NCBI GenBank assembly: GCA_003008705.1
Contig: PDUO01000037.1
Coordinates: 493,765 to 557,764, forward strand
DNA length: 64,000 nt
Source of the DNA: Pezicula radicicola
Taxonomy: Eukaryota; Ascomycota; Leotiomycetes; Helotiales; Dermateaceae
Reading direction: 5' to 3'
The notes beneath the pieces are model-generated. The model was given only the letters and a program-made list of their open reading frames with translations. It had not been told where the DNA came from and searched no databases. Each line of letters starts with the position of its first letter. Position 1 is the first letter of the stretch. Shown piece by piece: positions 35,958-47,404 of this stretch. Position numbers and translations under genes: made by a program.

Positions 35958-36566
35958 TTTCCTTCTTCAGGAAACGGATTACGGGATTCCGCTGTCTCTG
36001 GCAAGAATTTCACTCTACCTTTGCAGTAGCTCATAATGCAGCCGAAGTAGCGGGTAAGAGGTTAATTATCGGCAGCTAATAGCCTGGACTGAGAGAAGCT
36101 GTTTTTGACGATGTATGATGCTGATTTCAGTGATCAGTCCATCTTCAGTCGTAGTGGAAGGAGCCCTTCAAATGACTACCCAACCATCTGGGTAAACAAT
36201 GCTCTTTGTATACCTCGACTTGAAAGCCGAGGAGTCACAAGCAGAGTATGTTCATCTAAATTTTGAACATTTTGGACTTAAAGCACGTTTTAAACATAAT
36301 TGGCACTTTCCTTGCCAATATTGTATCCATCTATTTCGCATTCTAAACAGATTTCCAATATCTACCATGCCCATAACATTTGCCCATCATGCAAGTGATA
36401 GCCCTAAACAGCCAAATTGAACTAGCACTCAGAAAAATCAGCCACTTCATTTCCGTTTGACTGAGTTTCGCACCCCAACAGACTGAGCGTGGAGTCCCGT
36501 AACAAAAATGACAGGGTAGAGGATAGGGGTACTTCTGGCCACATATAATGCCGACGCCTATAGAGC
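35958..36566. other. 3' intergenic region
   Basis: Between convergent genes (regulator plus, P450 minus). No gene recognised; a 73-codon frame at 36199-36420 lacks any domain. Confidence 0.5.
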
Positions 36567-38738
36567 TCATATGGGCTTTATGATCACTGGGAGTCTTCTG
36601 CCTGCTGGGCCAGCATTGAATGTGTCGTACTGTCGCATCTCGCTCGTTTTAAGTGAAGGATTTACCTGACCGGTGAAGTTCCGGAAGAAATTAGCCGTTA
36701 AGAGGGTGAGCTCAATATCTGCGAGGCTAATCGAATCTCTTAGCTTGTAGGAATAGGGGTTGAGATGGAGCTTATGTTGACGTGGCGTTTCCTTTTCAGG
36801 GATGCAGGAGGATGGGAAGTATATGGACGTACTTTAGACCAATGCATTTCCTTACACCACTAGAAAATGGCATGAATGATTGTTTCTGAAGCACTCTGCG
36901 CTCTTCATCGAACCATCTGTCAGGGTTGAATACTTCTGGGTGAGGGAAAGCTCTGAGATCACGATGAATGGTGTAGTTTTGTCCACCAATTATGCTCTGG
37001 GAAATAAAACCAATTAGAAAGGGCTTGAAAAAGAAGAGGCATATGTATACAATAACGCACTCCTTTGGGTACATATGTCCCGTTGACATCGAAGGATTCC
37101 GTTACGAGTCTGGGAAGTGTTGCAATAATAGCCGGGTATCGTCGCAGCGTCTCGTTGATGACTGCCTCAAGGTATGGCAACTTCTTCGCAGCCTACACTT
37201 TGTGTTAGCATCTTACTGTAGACGGCGGCTTTTTGGTGACCGACTAAATAAGTGATATTCACGTCTTTGTCAGGAAATGCTTCAACGAGCTCGTTCTGAA
37301 GCTTTCGCATGTAGTTTTCGTTGGTGAATAGCGCATAGACAAGGTAGATGAACGTGTTTGCTGTGGTGCCGCTGCCGCCGAACCTGTGCACTCATGAGCC
37401 ACTCTCAAAATATCTAGTAGACAAATGGTAGAAATTATACGCACATCCCACCCATACATTCTTCAGCAAGCTCGGAGTCCGTCAATGGTCGTCCAAGGTA
37501 TGCATCTTCGCCGTCTAGGACGCGACCCAAGAAGGGAGTGTTCGTCTGCAGAGAACGGTGCGACCTGATTATATCTAAAGAGAGCTGGATCATGGAAATG
37601 GTTACTGATTGATCTCTACGGATGCTAGTGGGGTTTTCACCTTTTTCCATTTGTAGACACTACGAAAACAACTACCGATCGTGCCAGGAAAGTAGATGCC
37701 GTATTGTTCGAAGGGAGGAAACCATTCTTTCTATGCAGAAGTCATTATCGTTATCTTGACATGCATGGTAAGGCTCAATTTACGTAGATGAAGGTTGGTC
37801 GCCACGCAGCTAGGTACTGCATGATTACGTCGGGTAACCCAGCTTCCACGCTCTTTGGGTCTTCCCCGAACATCAGGGTGTCTTGTATTGAAAGTCAGTA
37901 TATTGTTTCACAGCGTCGACCTTTGGCGGCTTCGCCGAATGGATATTTCTAATATGGAATACCCACAGATGATATCAAAGCCCACCATATGTGCCCATGG
38001 GTATAAGTCGATAGTAGTACTACCACTCGCAGTCGCTTTACTGAACTGGCCCATCAAGGCCGCAATCTTCTGCGAGATTTGTGGCTCAAATTCTGACAAG
38101 GAAGCGGTGGAAAAACCTCGAGATAAGAGTTTCCTTCTTGATTTGTGGGCCTCGACATTGCTGCATCACTTTGTTAAAATTGAATTCAGACATATGAAAA
38201 GTGGGTTCGGATCTTACAAAAAACTGAACAAATGATGCTCGCTGTAACCTTTTTTGTAACCCTACAACCAATAAGTTTTCATTTTCGAAATGGGAGATGC
38301 AGCAAACTGATATTTGCCACCACTAACATAAAAGCCTTCCCATTTCATCACATTCTTTGAGGAGTAAATTTGATTCACAGCTGTGGAGTCGGCGAAGTCC
38401 AATTCATTGGGTCCAATACGCACAACGGGGCCTTAGAATATCTGTCAGAAGAACCACAGAGACTTCTAGTTCTGAGGTCTTAACTGACCGTACTTCTCGT
38501 GTATCTCATGAATACGCTCGGCACGTGTCCCGCTCCAGTTGCTCAATTGGATGTACGACCGCGTATATCGAGCTAGAAAAGGACCTGGAATTTGGTGAAA
38601 CGCATGCGTGAGTTCGTGTGTAATCAGGTAAGAGAGACATGCTACTCCAAAGCCGATAAAGATAACGAGAAGATTATATTCTGTGAAGAAATCCTTTGCA
38701 ATGGCCCAACTGGACTCAAAGCGGTCATGGATGGCCAT
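36567..38738 (-). CDS. Cytochrome P450 monooxygenase
   Basis: ER-anchored P450, 492 aa in ten exons (minus): 38489-38738, 38308-38431, 37967-38160, 37784-37881, 37676-37730, 37445-37613, 37263-37383, 37061-37192, 36833-36996 and 36567-36738. The parts keep one frame with no stop. The anchor is LLVIFIGFGVACLSYLI and the hinge QIPGPF. Other landmarks are VVRIGPNELDF, HKSRRKLLSRGFS (C-helix) and the I-helix FGGSGTTANT, where Gly replaces the usual acidic residue of AGxDTT. The K-helix is Glu351-Arg354 (INETLRRYP), with FNPDRWF and the heme loop FSSGVRKCIG at Cys432. The C-terminus FNAGPAGRRLPVIIKPI is typical. The intron near 38161-38307 (147 nt) and the two around 37614-37783 are the weakest calls. 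It is probably the one surviving P450 of the NRPS neighbourhood. Confidence 0.85.
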
Positions 38739-39352
38739 TCTGACGGGTGTTATTCAATTCTAGGCGGGTACAAAAATTTGGAGGGAGGTATAAGTTGTGA
38801 GTCTTGTAGATAAATGGGAGGGGGATAGAGAGGAAGGTAAGGGAGGATTAAAGAATAGATCGTTCAGGTCGTTTGAGTTACCTGATTGCACAGCCGGTCA
38901 AACGAATGGTGATATCCCAGGTTACGGACCGGAAATTATGTTACAGAGAATAACACATGTAAAATGTACAGTACAAAGTGTTCAAAACACGGAATATCCG
39001 AATGTCGGGTGTGAGGGTCGGGGGATTCCCGAACTCGGTTGAACAAAATATCGGGAGTGCTTCTATATACTCTGATTAGCTTAAAGTTTATTTTAGTGGA
39101 GCAGGGATATATCTAACTTAGTATAGCTATTATATTTCCTTATATTATATAGAACCTAGATAAAAATATTATTTATAACTAATAAAGTTAATATAATAAA
39201 GTCTTAGAGTCCTTCTAATAGTACTTATATTAACCTTTTTATATACTTTACTAATTAACTAGATTCTATTTTTAATAGATTTAATAGATTTAACTAAGTT
39301 TTTATTTTAGCTTTTATATATTATATTAGAATAGAAACTATCTCTTTAGCTA
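38739..39352. other. Intergenic, AT-rich after 39060
   Basis: The first part is the P450 promoter. The stretch 39060-39345 is extremely AT-rich and looks RIP-affected. No gene recognised. Confidence 0.5.
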
Positions 39353-40365
39353 TTGGAGAGACGAAAGATCCAATTCGAGCTATCCCTCGGGTTTATTACA
39401 TCTCGGGCAGGCGTGTATCCTCTAGAACTAACTTCTATACTAACTTCCATAGGTGTTTATACTGTCGTTTACCGAATTTTGTTCGTCTATTTAGATCTAA
39501 TCTTCTTTCAGGGGATTATCTGCCCTTTAGATTCCCCACAGCTGCTCAATGCAAGTTCGAAGGCCGCTTTATCTCCGTTTACTATTGGCTTTACCGAAGC
39601 AGGATAGAAATCGTCAGGGCACTTTGTCAACACTCTTACTACCGTTGCTTTTATCTTAGCCGTTGATGGCTGCATCTATGTTTAGTTAGCACTGTATTCC
39701 ATTACACTGACCAACAGAGCACCTAAGTTCCTTGTCACCTTGAAGAAAGGAGGCAAATAACCCAACGGAAACGCTTGCCATGAAGATATACTGACAACCT
39801 TGTAGTTCCCTACGTCTCAATTCTGACCACTTGCTGCTGGGGGTTTCTCGCCCTGATGAACTTGAAAGTCACAGCCGGTCAAGTCTTCGCATATATGACT
39901 TTCGTGGGAGGCTCAGCTGCCTACATCGCCTGGGCTGGCATTGTCTTCACGCACCTGCAGGTCCGTTGTGGACTTGAAAAACAAGGTATCGGCCCATCTA
40001 CCTACCCCTTTAGATCCTTTAGAAGCATGTAGATCTACCGATTCAACCTATTCCTCATCGCCTTCCTCCTACTCATCTAAGGTTTCACGGCCTTGGAGAA
40101 GCCTTTCAACTGGAGGGGCATTGTAACGTCGTACATTACGATCCCGACCGCATTTATCCTCTATATTGGGTATAAATGATATTACAAGACGCGTTGGTGA
40201 GCCGAGAACGATTTGGAAGAGCCTTTACATGTTTACATAGCTGACTTTATGCAGGGTTTGTCTGACCGAAATGGACTTCGCAGATCGTCTGATCAAGCCC
40301 GAGGAAGATGAGAAGAAGAAACCGTCTTTCTCGGCTAGGTTCATCTTTAAGCTCAGAAACTGACC
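39353..40365 (+). pseudogene. Amino-acid permease relic (C-terminal half)
   Basis: APC-superfamily plasma-membrane amino-acid permease. Recognisable blocks in order are IFFQGIICPLDSPQLLNASS followed by AALSPFTIGFTEAG-stop, then SGHFVNTLTTVAFILAVDG. NRAPKFL, VPYVSILTTCCWGFLALMNL, AGQVFAYMTFVGGSAAYIAW, FNLFLIAFLLLI-stop-GFTALEKPFNW and YITIPTAFILYIGYK-stop-YY follow. The stops fall where relatives carry Trp (after TEAG and GYK) or Gln (after LLLI), consistent with C-to-T change on one strand or the other. The N-terminal helices are lost in the AT-rich DNA upstream. Confidence 0.85.
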
Positions 40366-40698
40366 AAATATAGATACAGTATTCGTCAGGCATACTATAT
40401 ATCACCAAAGAATGTACATAGCTAAGAACCCCTCTGTCTCCCGACTCTTAAGTGTACTGTATTATGACCAACGGCAGAACTTGAGTTTTGGCGTGGCAAT
40501 GGTCCTAACCAATGAAATTGGTCTATATTTACTTCATCCCAGGATGTTGTTAAGGTTACATGGACTTAGATTCCAAGTTACAACGAGAATCAGACAGACT
40601 AATTCTTGCCCCCAAAATAACAACACAACACCCCACGCCAGCACAGTCTCCCATTGTTTAAACCTTGACCAAGGAGCCTCGCCCACGGCATTTACCAA
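40366..40698. other. Short intergenic region
   Basis: Between the permease relic and the stop codon of the convergent secreted-protein gene. Nothing recognised. Confidence 0.5.
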
Positions 40699-41868
40699 TC
40701 AGAAATGAGCACAAGGTCCCAAGCCATAGAAACTCCCCGCCCCTGGGTTTGAAATTTGATAAACACCGTGAGGACAATAATCCGTTGGAGTCAAGGACCC
40801 ACTAGTCTCAATAGCAATAGAGCAAATAGAATTAAAATACTCGTAGACAAAGCAGTTAGAGGCCGCAACAAAACATGAAGCGCAACAGGCTTGTGGGGTC
40901 AGCCCTTCATATGCGTGGAGTGATAGGCCGACGCCAGCTTGGATGCTTCCGCCTAAGTAATTGAATCCGTAGTTTTTGGCTGGATCGCAAACTGTGGTAG
41001 TTGAGTGTTAATGTCTGGATAGAGCTGTTGGAGGGAGGAGAGGAATTAGAAGATTTAAGGAAGGCTTACCTGGAATAATGGATAGTGGATAGACGGTGGT
41101 GGTCACTGTGGCCTTGGAAGTTGTTAACGATGCTTTCTTTCATCAAGATTGAAGGAATCCGTACCGGTGTAGGGGCATAAGTGGTCGAAATAGTTACACC
41201 CCAACACGAGCAGGCACTGGAGTATCTGGAAGTGCCGGAGCAACTAGAAGCATAGGTTGGTACAGAATCTGGGAAGTTCGTGACTTGCCGAGCCTTGATC
41301 CTACCAGGAGAGGTTGTAGTACCAGTAGTAGCAGTAGGAGGAAGGAGTATGGAATTCAAAGCTATATCACGCTCTTCCAAATTGTCCTTCTTTGCAAGTG
41401 GAGCTGCTGTTCTCTTTGCATTTGACCCGATAACTGAGTATGACGTGGATGTGATGGTAACCGTCGATGTTCTACAATAGCAAGGTTAGTAAACACATCT
41501 AGAAAAATTATAATGTGGTTTGACATACGGAGTTGCTGGAGTAACTGTCGCTATAAGGAAGCTAGAACAGTCTGCCAAGTGAGATGCTACTACAGAGGGC
41601 CCGTCACGAGTTCCAGTAACAGCTCTGGCACAATTATCCTATCAAAATCGGGGAGTTAGTATCTTTCTAATTGAATGTGTTTCTGAAAGGTAGAGCTGAA
41701 AAGACATCTTGGGATATCTTGAGAGCATAGAATGCGAGTAAAATGCCTTAGAAGTGCAGGACGATCAATTTAGGAGATCAGGTATCTTACGGCATTGCAA
41801 GCTTTTCTCTGAAATAAGGAACCCAGAGATCCTGTTACTAGGGATAGAATCAAAACTTGAGATCTCAT
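40699..41868 (-). CDS. Secreted Cys-containing Thr/Ser-rich protein, unknown function
   Basis: Predicted extracellular protein. Exon 1 (41791-41868) encodes a signal peptide (MRSQVLILSLVTGSLGSLF). Exon 2 (41529-41638) begins DNCARAVTGTRDG, a motif common in secreted fungal proteins of unknown function. Exon 3 (from 41471) is Thr/Ser-rich with the Cys-containing segment SCSGTSRYSSACSCWG. The last exon (40699-40991) encodes DPAKNYGFNYLGGSIQAGVG, QACCASCFVAASNCFVYEYF and ends GPCAHF. Between about 41070 and 41190 the reading frame must change: one frame gives TYAPTPV, the other gives KASLTTSKATVTTTVYPL. This needs either a short intron (for example ending near 41145) or an indel. If an indel, the gene is broken. 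No enzymatic motif seen. Confidence 0.6.
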
Positions 41869-44086
41869 GACGGCTTGGCTGTGTTTTCGAGTGAAGATAG
41901 GGTTGTAGATTCGGGTTGCCTGTGGTGAAATGAAAATGGGTTTTAACATTACTGGGAACTTTTATTATAAAGGATTTTTTTTTACAACCACACAGTTTCG
42001 CCTTTATCTAGTGGCCAAAGAGGCGCTTACTAGCTGAAGATTCCGAGAATTTACATGTGATTTGGATATTTATTGAATAGGCTGCTGCATCTAAGTACTT
42101 TTCGTATAATCCACTGTCAGAGGGGGAGTTTACTAGCTGGTAGTTCTGAGGCCTAACAAGGGAGGCTTTTTATCTAGATATTGGAAGTGTAAACCTGAAA
42201 AGCACTAAGTTTATCATACCAAAGTTTGATAGCAACGCCCGAGCAACTATAGAGAGTGAGGTTCGTATTGCAATTTGACGACTTACTAACCAAAATATTT
42301 TGCGACTTACATAGAAAATCCCGCCATTCATTAGAATGGCTGTTGTCATGAGGGTGTCCGAAACATTGCAAGGGTCAATTGTATTGGCGTTCTTAGTCCG
42401 TTCAGCTGCCAACGCTAGCTTGGTTCTTACGGTCTAATATATGGGTGATGTGCGGAGCATGTTAGTGAAACTGATCTAGTAGTAGCACATCCGAAGACAT
42501 GCTTAAATTCAATAGTCAAATAATAAGGCGAAACGGAAGTATTTCATTCCGAACAACGAATCACTTTACACACAATCGACTTTCTTGTTATATAGAAAGA
42601 ATGAGCATTGTCATGGTAATCTACCTTTAGCTATGCGGCCTTATTAAGTTTAGCGCACCTAGTTTAAGTATAGCGCCTTCCTTGTGCTTCTTGAAAGGAG
42701 TTTACGACTATCCTGCTGCACAAGGCGTGCGGCGGTGTGTAGAGCTCACACTACTGGATTTTAACATGTGCCAACTTAGCAAAATCTTGGCATTTGTTTT
42801 ACGGCCCGGAAAAGTGTATATGGGCTTGCGCCTAAGAAGTTATGTGATGCCTGCAAGACATCGCCGATTCACCCTACTAACTGCCTGTTAATTCACGATT
42901 GGTAGGAAGTATAGTTCTGGAAACCGCGCTGCTTAGTCCAACCACGGACAAAGATACTGTGCCACGAATAATATCAGATAATACTCAGTCAGGATTGAAT
43001 TGATACTCAACATCCGTGACAAACATTGAATACCTATGTTTTGCCCACACACTATTTGCGCCTACTGATACACATTTAGCCTCATCGCGGGAGTTTACTC
43101 CAACTCCTGGAAAGCCTGCGCAGTCTTAATAAAGTCCTCCCACGTGATCAACTTATCCTCCAAGATCTAAGACTAGGTATAAGCCATGGTGTACAGCGTA
43201 TATTTATGCCAAGGGATCAAATTCACGGAATGGCTCTACTTCAGGCTCTTACCGCCATAATAACCGCCCTGATTCAATAATTTCATATTCTCTAGTAACT
43301 CCTAGGCTATAAACTCTAGTAATCTAGTACTTATTAAGAAGCTCTTAAACGTATCTAGCGGTACCTTAAAGTATCTTATCGCCTTACTAGTCTTAGGATA
43401 TACCTTTTTTAAATATATCTACTATTTCCTAGAATATATAATACTTAGTTACTACTAGAATATACTTTCTAAGAGTTTTATTCTAGTATAAGAGAATTAT
43501 CTTAGTAAACTTACTAGTATCTTTAATAGTAGTGAAAAGTAAAACTAGTATAATAGTAGATACTAATAAGAATAATATTTAAATAATATTAAAAGAAAAG
43601 AGATATAAGTTATTACTTAGAAAGTTAAATATAAAGAACTTAGATATTATATAAATATACTTTTTAATTTTAGTTTTATTATTAAAAGAATAAATATTAA
43701 AGAGTATATTATAAGTTATTAAATAGTTTTTATATTAGTAAATAAAAAAGATTAATAAACTTTAATATTTATTAAAGAGTTTTAAATAAAATATTAAATA
43801 TTAGTTTTTTATATTATATATTAAAATTAGTTTTTATTATTAAATAATAAAATAATAAAATATTAGAATCTTATTATTATTTATTAAATAAAAAATATAT
43901 ATACTAGAATCTTTATATTATATATTATAATTAATTAATATATAATTAGTTATTTTAAGAGTAAAGTTTTATACTATATTTATATATACTATAATATATA
44001 TATAATACCTTAGATTTATAGTTATTAGATTACTTAATTAATACGAAGGAGTAGTAAAAGACTAGCTGTAACGTGAGACTTAGTTA
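41869..44086. other. AT-rich degenerate region with unidentified relics
   Basis: The first 150 bp is the promoter of the secreted-protein gene. At 42300-42440 (minus) an exon-like stretch (LAAERTKNANTIDPCNVSDT, bounded by acceptor- and donor-like sites) is unidentified. At 43090-43290 (minus) a frame starting MKLLNQGGYYGGKSLK carries three TAG stops; I do not recognise the family. From 43300 to 44060 the DNA is almost pure A/T, typical of heavy RIP. Confidence 0.55.
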
Positions 44087-45433
44087 TTAGAGCTTAATAC
44101 GGCCACTGTTTCCATGCTGCCAAGCCCGTTGCCTCTCCTCCTCGCACTTTGCTTCTTCAGCACAATCCCAAGGCACCTCCTGCCTCCGCCTAGCATACAA
44201 TGCAGCACCTCTTGCGGCCGCAAAGACTGGATCAGCAACATTATCTAGGTCTAGGTCCATGTCTATGTCTATATCAAGTAGAATGCTCTGCTGTGACACC
44301 TTGCCACCAATCGCGTTTGTCTCAACATTTGGTCCGATAATCTCGGCTAGTGCGTCTTTCAAGGCGCCTTGAAACTTGTCATCGGTTGCGATTTCTCCTG
44401 CCAAAAGGACCTTGGTAATAGTTCTGCTAGACTTTCGCGGAAGTGCAAGTAGTTGAGACTGGACATGCTTCCAGAAATCGGAGGCTGAAGGATAGTTGGA
44501 GATGCTGTCGAGACCCGATTCGAAGTCGATAAGATATAACTCAAATCTAGATGTGAATCCAAATGGCGACTGGAATGTATCGAGGCTGGTGTAAAGAGCG
44601 TGACGGGTGAACCTGTTGTCTTGCACTTTAGTATGCCCGCGAGAATATATTACTGGATGAAATTTAAAGCAGGTGAGGCGGGACGACTGTTAGAGAGCAA
44701 AGAATGACAGTCGTACGTTACGGTGTAAACAGTCTGTTCTCGCATGTCCATCTCCTCGTCCTTACAGTCATACATATTCTGGTAATTCTTACACAGCCCG
44801 TTACCATTCCCAGCATATACCGCTCTAGACTCTGCGAGTCTTGAAGGATAAGGCATTCTGTAGATGAGCCATGAGCGCAGACCAGCGTATTCTATCGCAT
44901 CACTCAGAACTTCTTGGGTCAGCGCTGGAAAGAGTGGTATTGTAACAACTACCCTATCCAGTCGGTGTGAAGGAAGAGCAGCCTGGGTAGCCTCATAAAG
45001 ATCGGTGATCAAGCGACTTAAGATGCCCATGTCGGGAGTAGACGGAAGTCCTAGCCTCTTGTTAAGCCAATGCGAAGCTGTTGACAACTTGGTCCTCGGG
45101 GTTGGTGGTAGGAAGTTTGCAAGGTGTTCCATAAGCTCCAGATACTCCGGGCTTCCAGGCACTTTGGCCACATGGATAACAGAGCCATCGTGCATATGCA
45201 CGACCGAAGTTCTACAACAATAAGTACAGATCTAGACGGGGCACAGGTTATTCCTACCCATACGAGGTGGTAAGGTCGAAGCCCACTCCCGGTGCGTCAT
45301 GCACTTCTACAGGAAGGCATCCCGAGCAGATGTCCATGGGGCATTTATGGTGGCCGGCATCTGCCAGGCTCATGAGGAGCAAGAACACGGCAAACATGTT
45401 CGACTTGAGCCATCGTGGAGAGAAGAATACCAT
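44087..45433 (-). CDS. Secreted Hsp70/actin-like ATPase-domain protein
   Basis: About 421 aa with an N-terminal signal peptide (SNMFAVFLLLMSLADA). Exons (minus) are 45258-45433, about 44722-45211 and 44087-44686. The segment GVGFDLTTSYGTSVVHMHDG looks like the phosphate-1 strand of the Hsp70/actin/sugar-kinase fold (GIDLGTTYS in Hsp70). DRVVVTIPLFPALTQEVLSD and IEYAGLRSWLIYRMPYPSRL match the TVPAYF-like and linker regions. KVLLAGEIATDD followed by KFQGALKDALAEI matches the adenosine motif, and ADPVFAAARGAALYARRRQE is the closing helix. No substrate-binding domain follows. The last intron as drawn is only 35 nt (44687-44721), with a CTAAC branch close to the acceptor; an alternative donor gives 44 nt. 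Related proteins are known as fungal hypotheticals. Role unknown; ER or secretory location inferred. Confidence 0.65.
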
Positions 45434-45989
45434 GATACTAGGCGGACCGAGGTTGGCAGAGTAAGGATTGCAAAGGTTGCGATGTGGAAGCCGGAGTTAC
45501 AATAGGAGAAAGAAAGGAGACTGTACGAGCGATTGTTCAGACAAGAGCTGAGAATGAACAGCAGTCGGTACTGTTGGGTCACATGACCACGCTGGGCCAC
45601 ACACATTGTCAGGAGTTGCTTATGTAACATTTTCATATATGAGGCCACTTTCCTATCTCTGTAATTTGATAACCATTCAAGGTTGAATTACCTTGGAATC
45701 TCCGCTCTGAATAACCTCTTTATTGGTGGCAAAATCATTTAGTTAGCTTATAACTTGACACACATATCCTTTTCGGCCTTAGCATGCACGATACTTGCGG
45801 CGCAGTAGCTTATTATTATACGGGCCTATTACTTGAAATGGTCACATATAGATAAAACCCCTAATAGTTATTTTTTATTAACTTATTATTTATTTTACCT
45901 CTCTATTATAAGCTCTTAGATAATTATACTAATCTAAGTAAGAACTATAGTTATTATATACTTTAATAGTATATATATATATATATATC
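45434..45989. other. Promoter plus AT-rich DNA
   Basis: No gene recognised. It contains TGGGTCACATGACCACGCTG (about 45574-45595), nearly repeated at 52501, and a TA dinucleotide run at about 45970-45988. Confidence 0.6.
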
Positions 45990-46642
45990 TTATTTTATTA
46001 TATTAGTACTGAATTTAAAAAGAGGAAGCCCCTGGAGCGCCTGGGCCGCGATTCCAGTGATTTCAATGATCTGAAGCTCCAACAATTTCTTGTCACCGAG
46101 TCGCTGGCCATCACTGGAGAAGAACTCTACTGAAGACGGAGCGATGAGCTCTTGAAGAGTCCAGCCCCGAGTGAACCATCTGCTTCTCCGGAAAGCATCC
46201 TCCCAATCTTCATCATTTGTCGAAACATCTCGCAAATACACATAGCACAGACGTGATCTTTGATACCAGCGAAACATGGAGTTAATTGCCTCCTGTAGCT
46301 CGGCACTATCGGACTTGTCGATGCAGCACGTGTCCACCCAGAAGTACGTGTATCTAATAACCAAGGTTTGGTAAGCTGTTTGCTGACGGTTGGGACAATG
46401 CTGGTCACACGCTATTGTGAGGTGTGACAAGGAACATACCCGTCTTTTAGAGCTTGCTTCCCACAAAATTGGATTTTCTGATATCCAATCTTGGTCGTTC
46501 CCGTATGCTCCATCACATCTCGGTAAGTAACCTCATCTGCATCATTTCCCCATGTATGTGAAAGGACAACATAAGGTGGAATCTCACCGTAGAGCTCAGT
46601 CAAACGCAGGCCGCCTTCGTCGTCGAATGATAAGAGACGCAT
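45990..46642 (-). CDS. Truncated HET-domain protein
   Basis: 188 aa, exons 46440-46642 and 45990-46353. The three signature blocks of the heterokaryon incompatibility domain are present: YVVLSHTWG, WVDTCCIDKSDSAELQEAIN followed by SMFRWYQRS, and RGWTLQELIAP. The gene then ends abruptly after ITGIAAQALQGLPLFKF where an AT-rich tract begins. Full HET proteins normally continue with SxAxRMSWAxxRxTTRxEDxAY and several hundred further residues. The downstream part was probably removed by an insertion or mutated beyond recognition. It is likely a pseudogene or a domain remnant, although the surviving frame and splice sites are clean. HET proteins trigger cell death on fusion of unlike hyphae; this fragment lacks whatever effector part followed. 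Confidence 0.75.
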
Positions 46643-47404
46643 GGTAAGAATGTGACTACGCGAATGCCGGACACAATCTCAGGATCAACTAGGACTAGAT
46701 AGAGTCAGAAGGCATAGCATAAGCATGAAAACAATACAAGATATATCCTCCACTGCTATGTAAATATGGAAGACATCTACGTGTAAATTCGCCCCATTTT
46801 TGAATTCGTCGGCATAAGAGTGTGTGTTATGCTTACTGGGGCAAATCGCTAAGCGAGTCGAACTCCCCAAAGCGCGAAATATAGAGTTTTAATCTATACT
46901 TTGCATTATATAACAGCCCGAAGACTAAATACTTATCATTGTTTTAAAATCTTGGTATTGCTAGTCTACACAGGTTTTCAAGGTAAACTGTAAAGTTAAG
47001 GTTAATAATAACGGCAGTCAATACTAAACTTCTATATACGCAGACTTCTCGGCTACCCTACCATCAAATAAAATCGATATTGACAGTCAGTTCCACAGAG
47101 AATACTGTTAGGGTAAAAATGGGGGGGGGTTCTTTTCCAGACATTACTTAGTAAGCCAATGCTAAGCTGACACTGTAGTGTCAACATATCCGTTCATCTG
47201 TTCCCATTAAAACTACTGATCAAGGGCTCTCGGAATAATTAGCGACTTTCATACAACACAATTGCACATCAGGTAGAATCTATACCTTGCCCCGCCTTGA
47301 GACAGAATACTGATAGTAAGCATTTTTCATTAACGTGAATCTATAAAAAATAAATCTACGTAAAAACGTTTTCAATAAGCCTTAACGCTTCTTAGTATAC
47401 ACTC
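46643..47404. other. Intergenic region, no gene recognised
   Basis: Upstream of the HET fragment and downstream of the SDR. It contains a G-run near 47121-47130 on the plus strand. Nothing else recognised. Confidence 0.5.
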
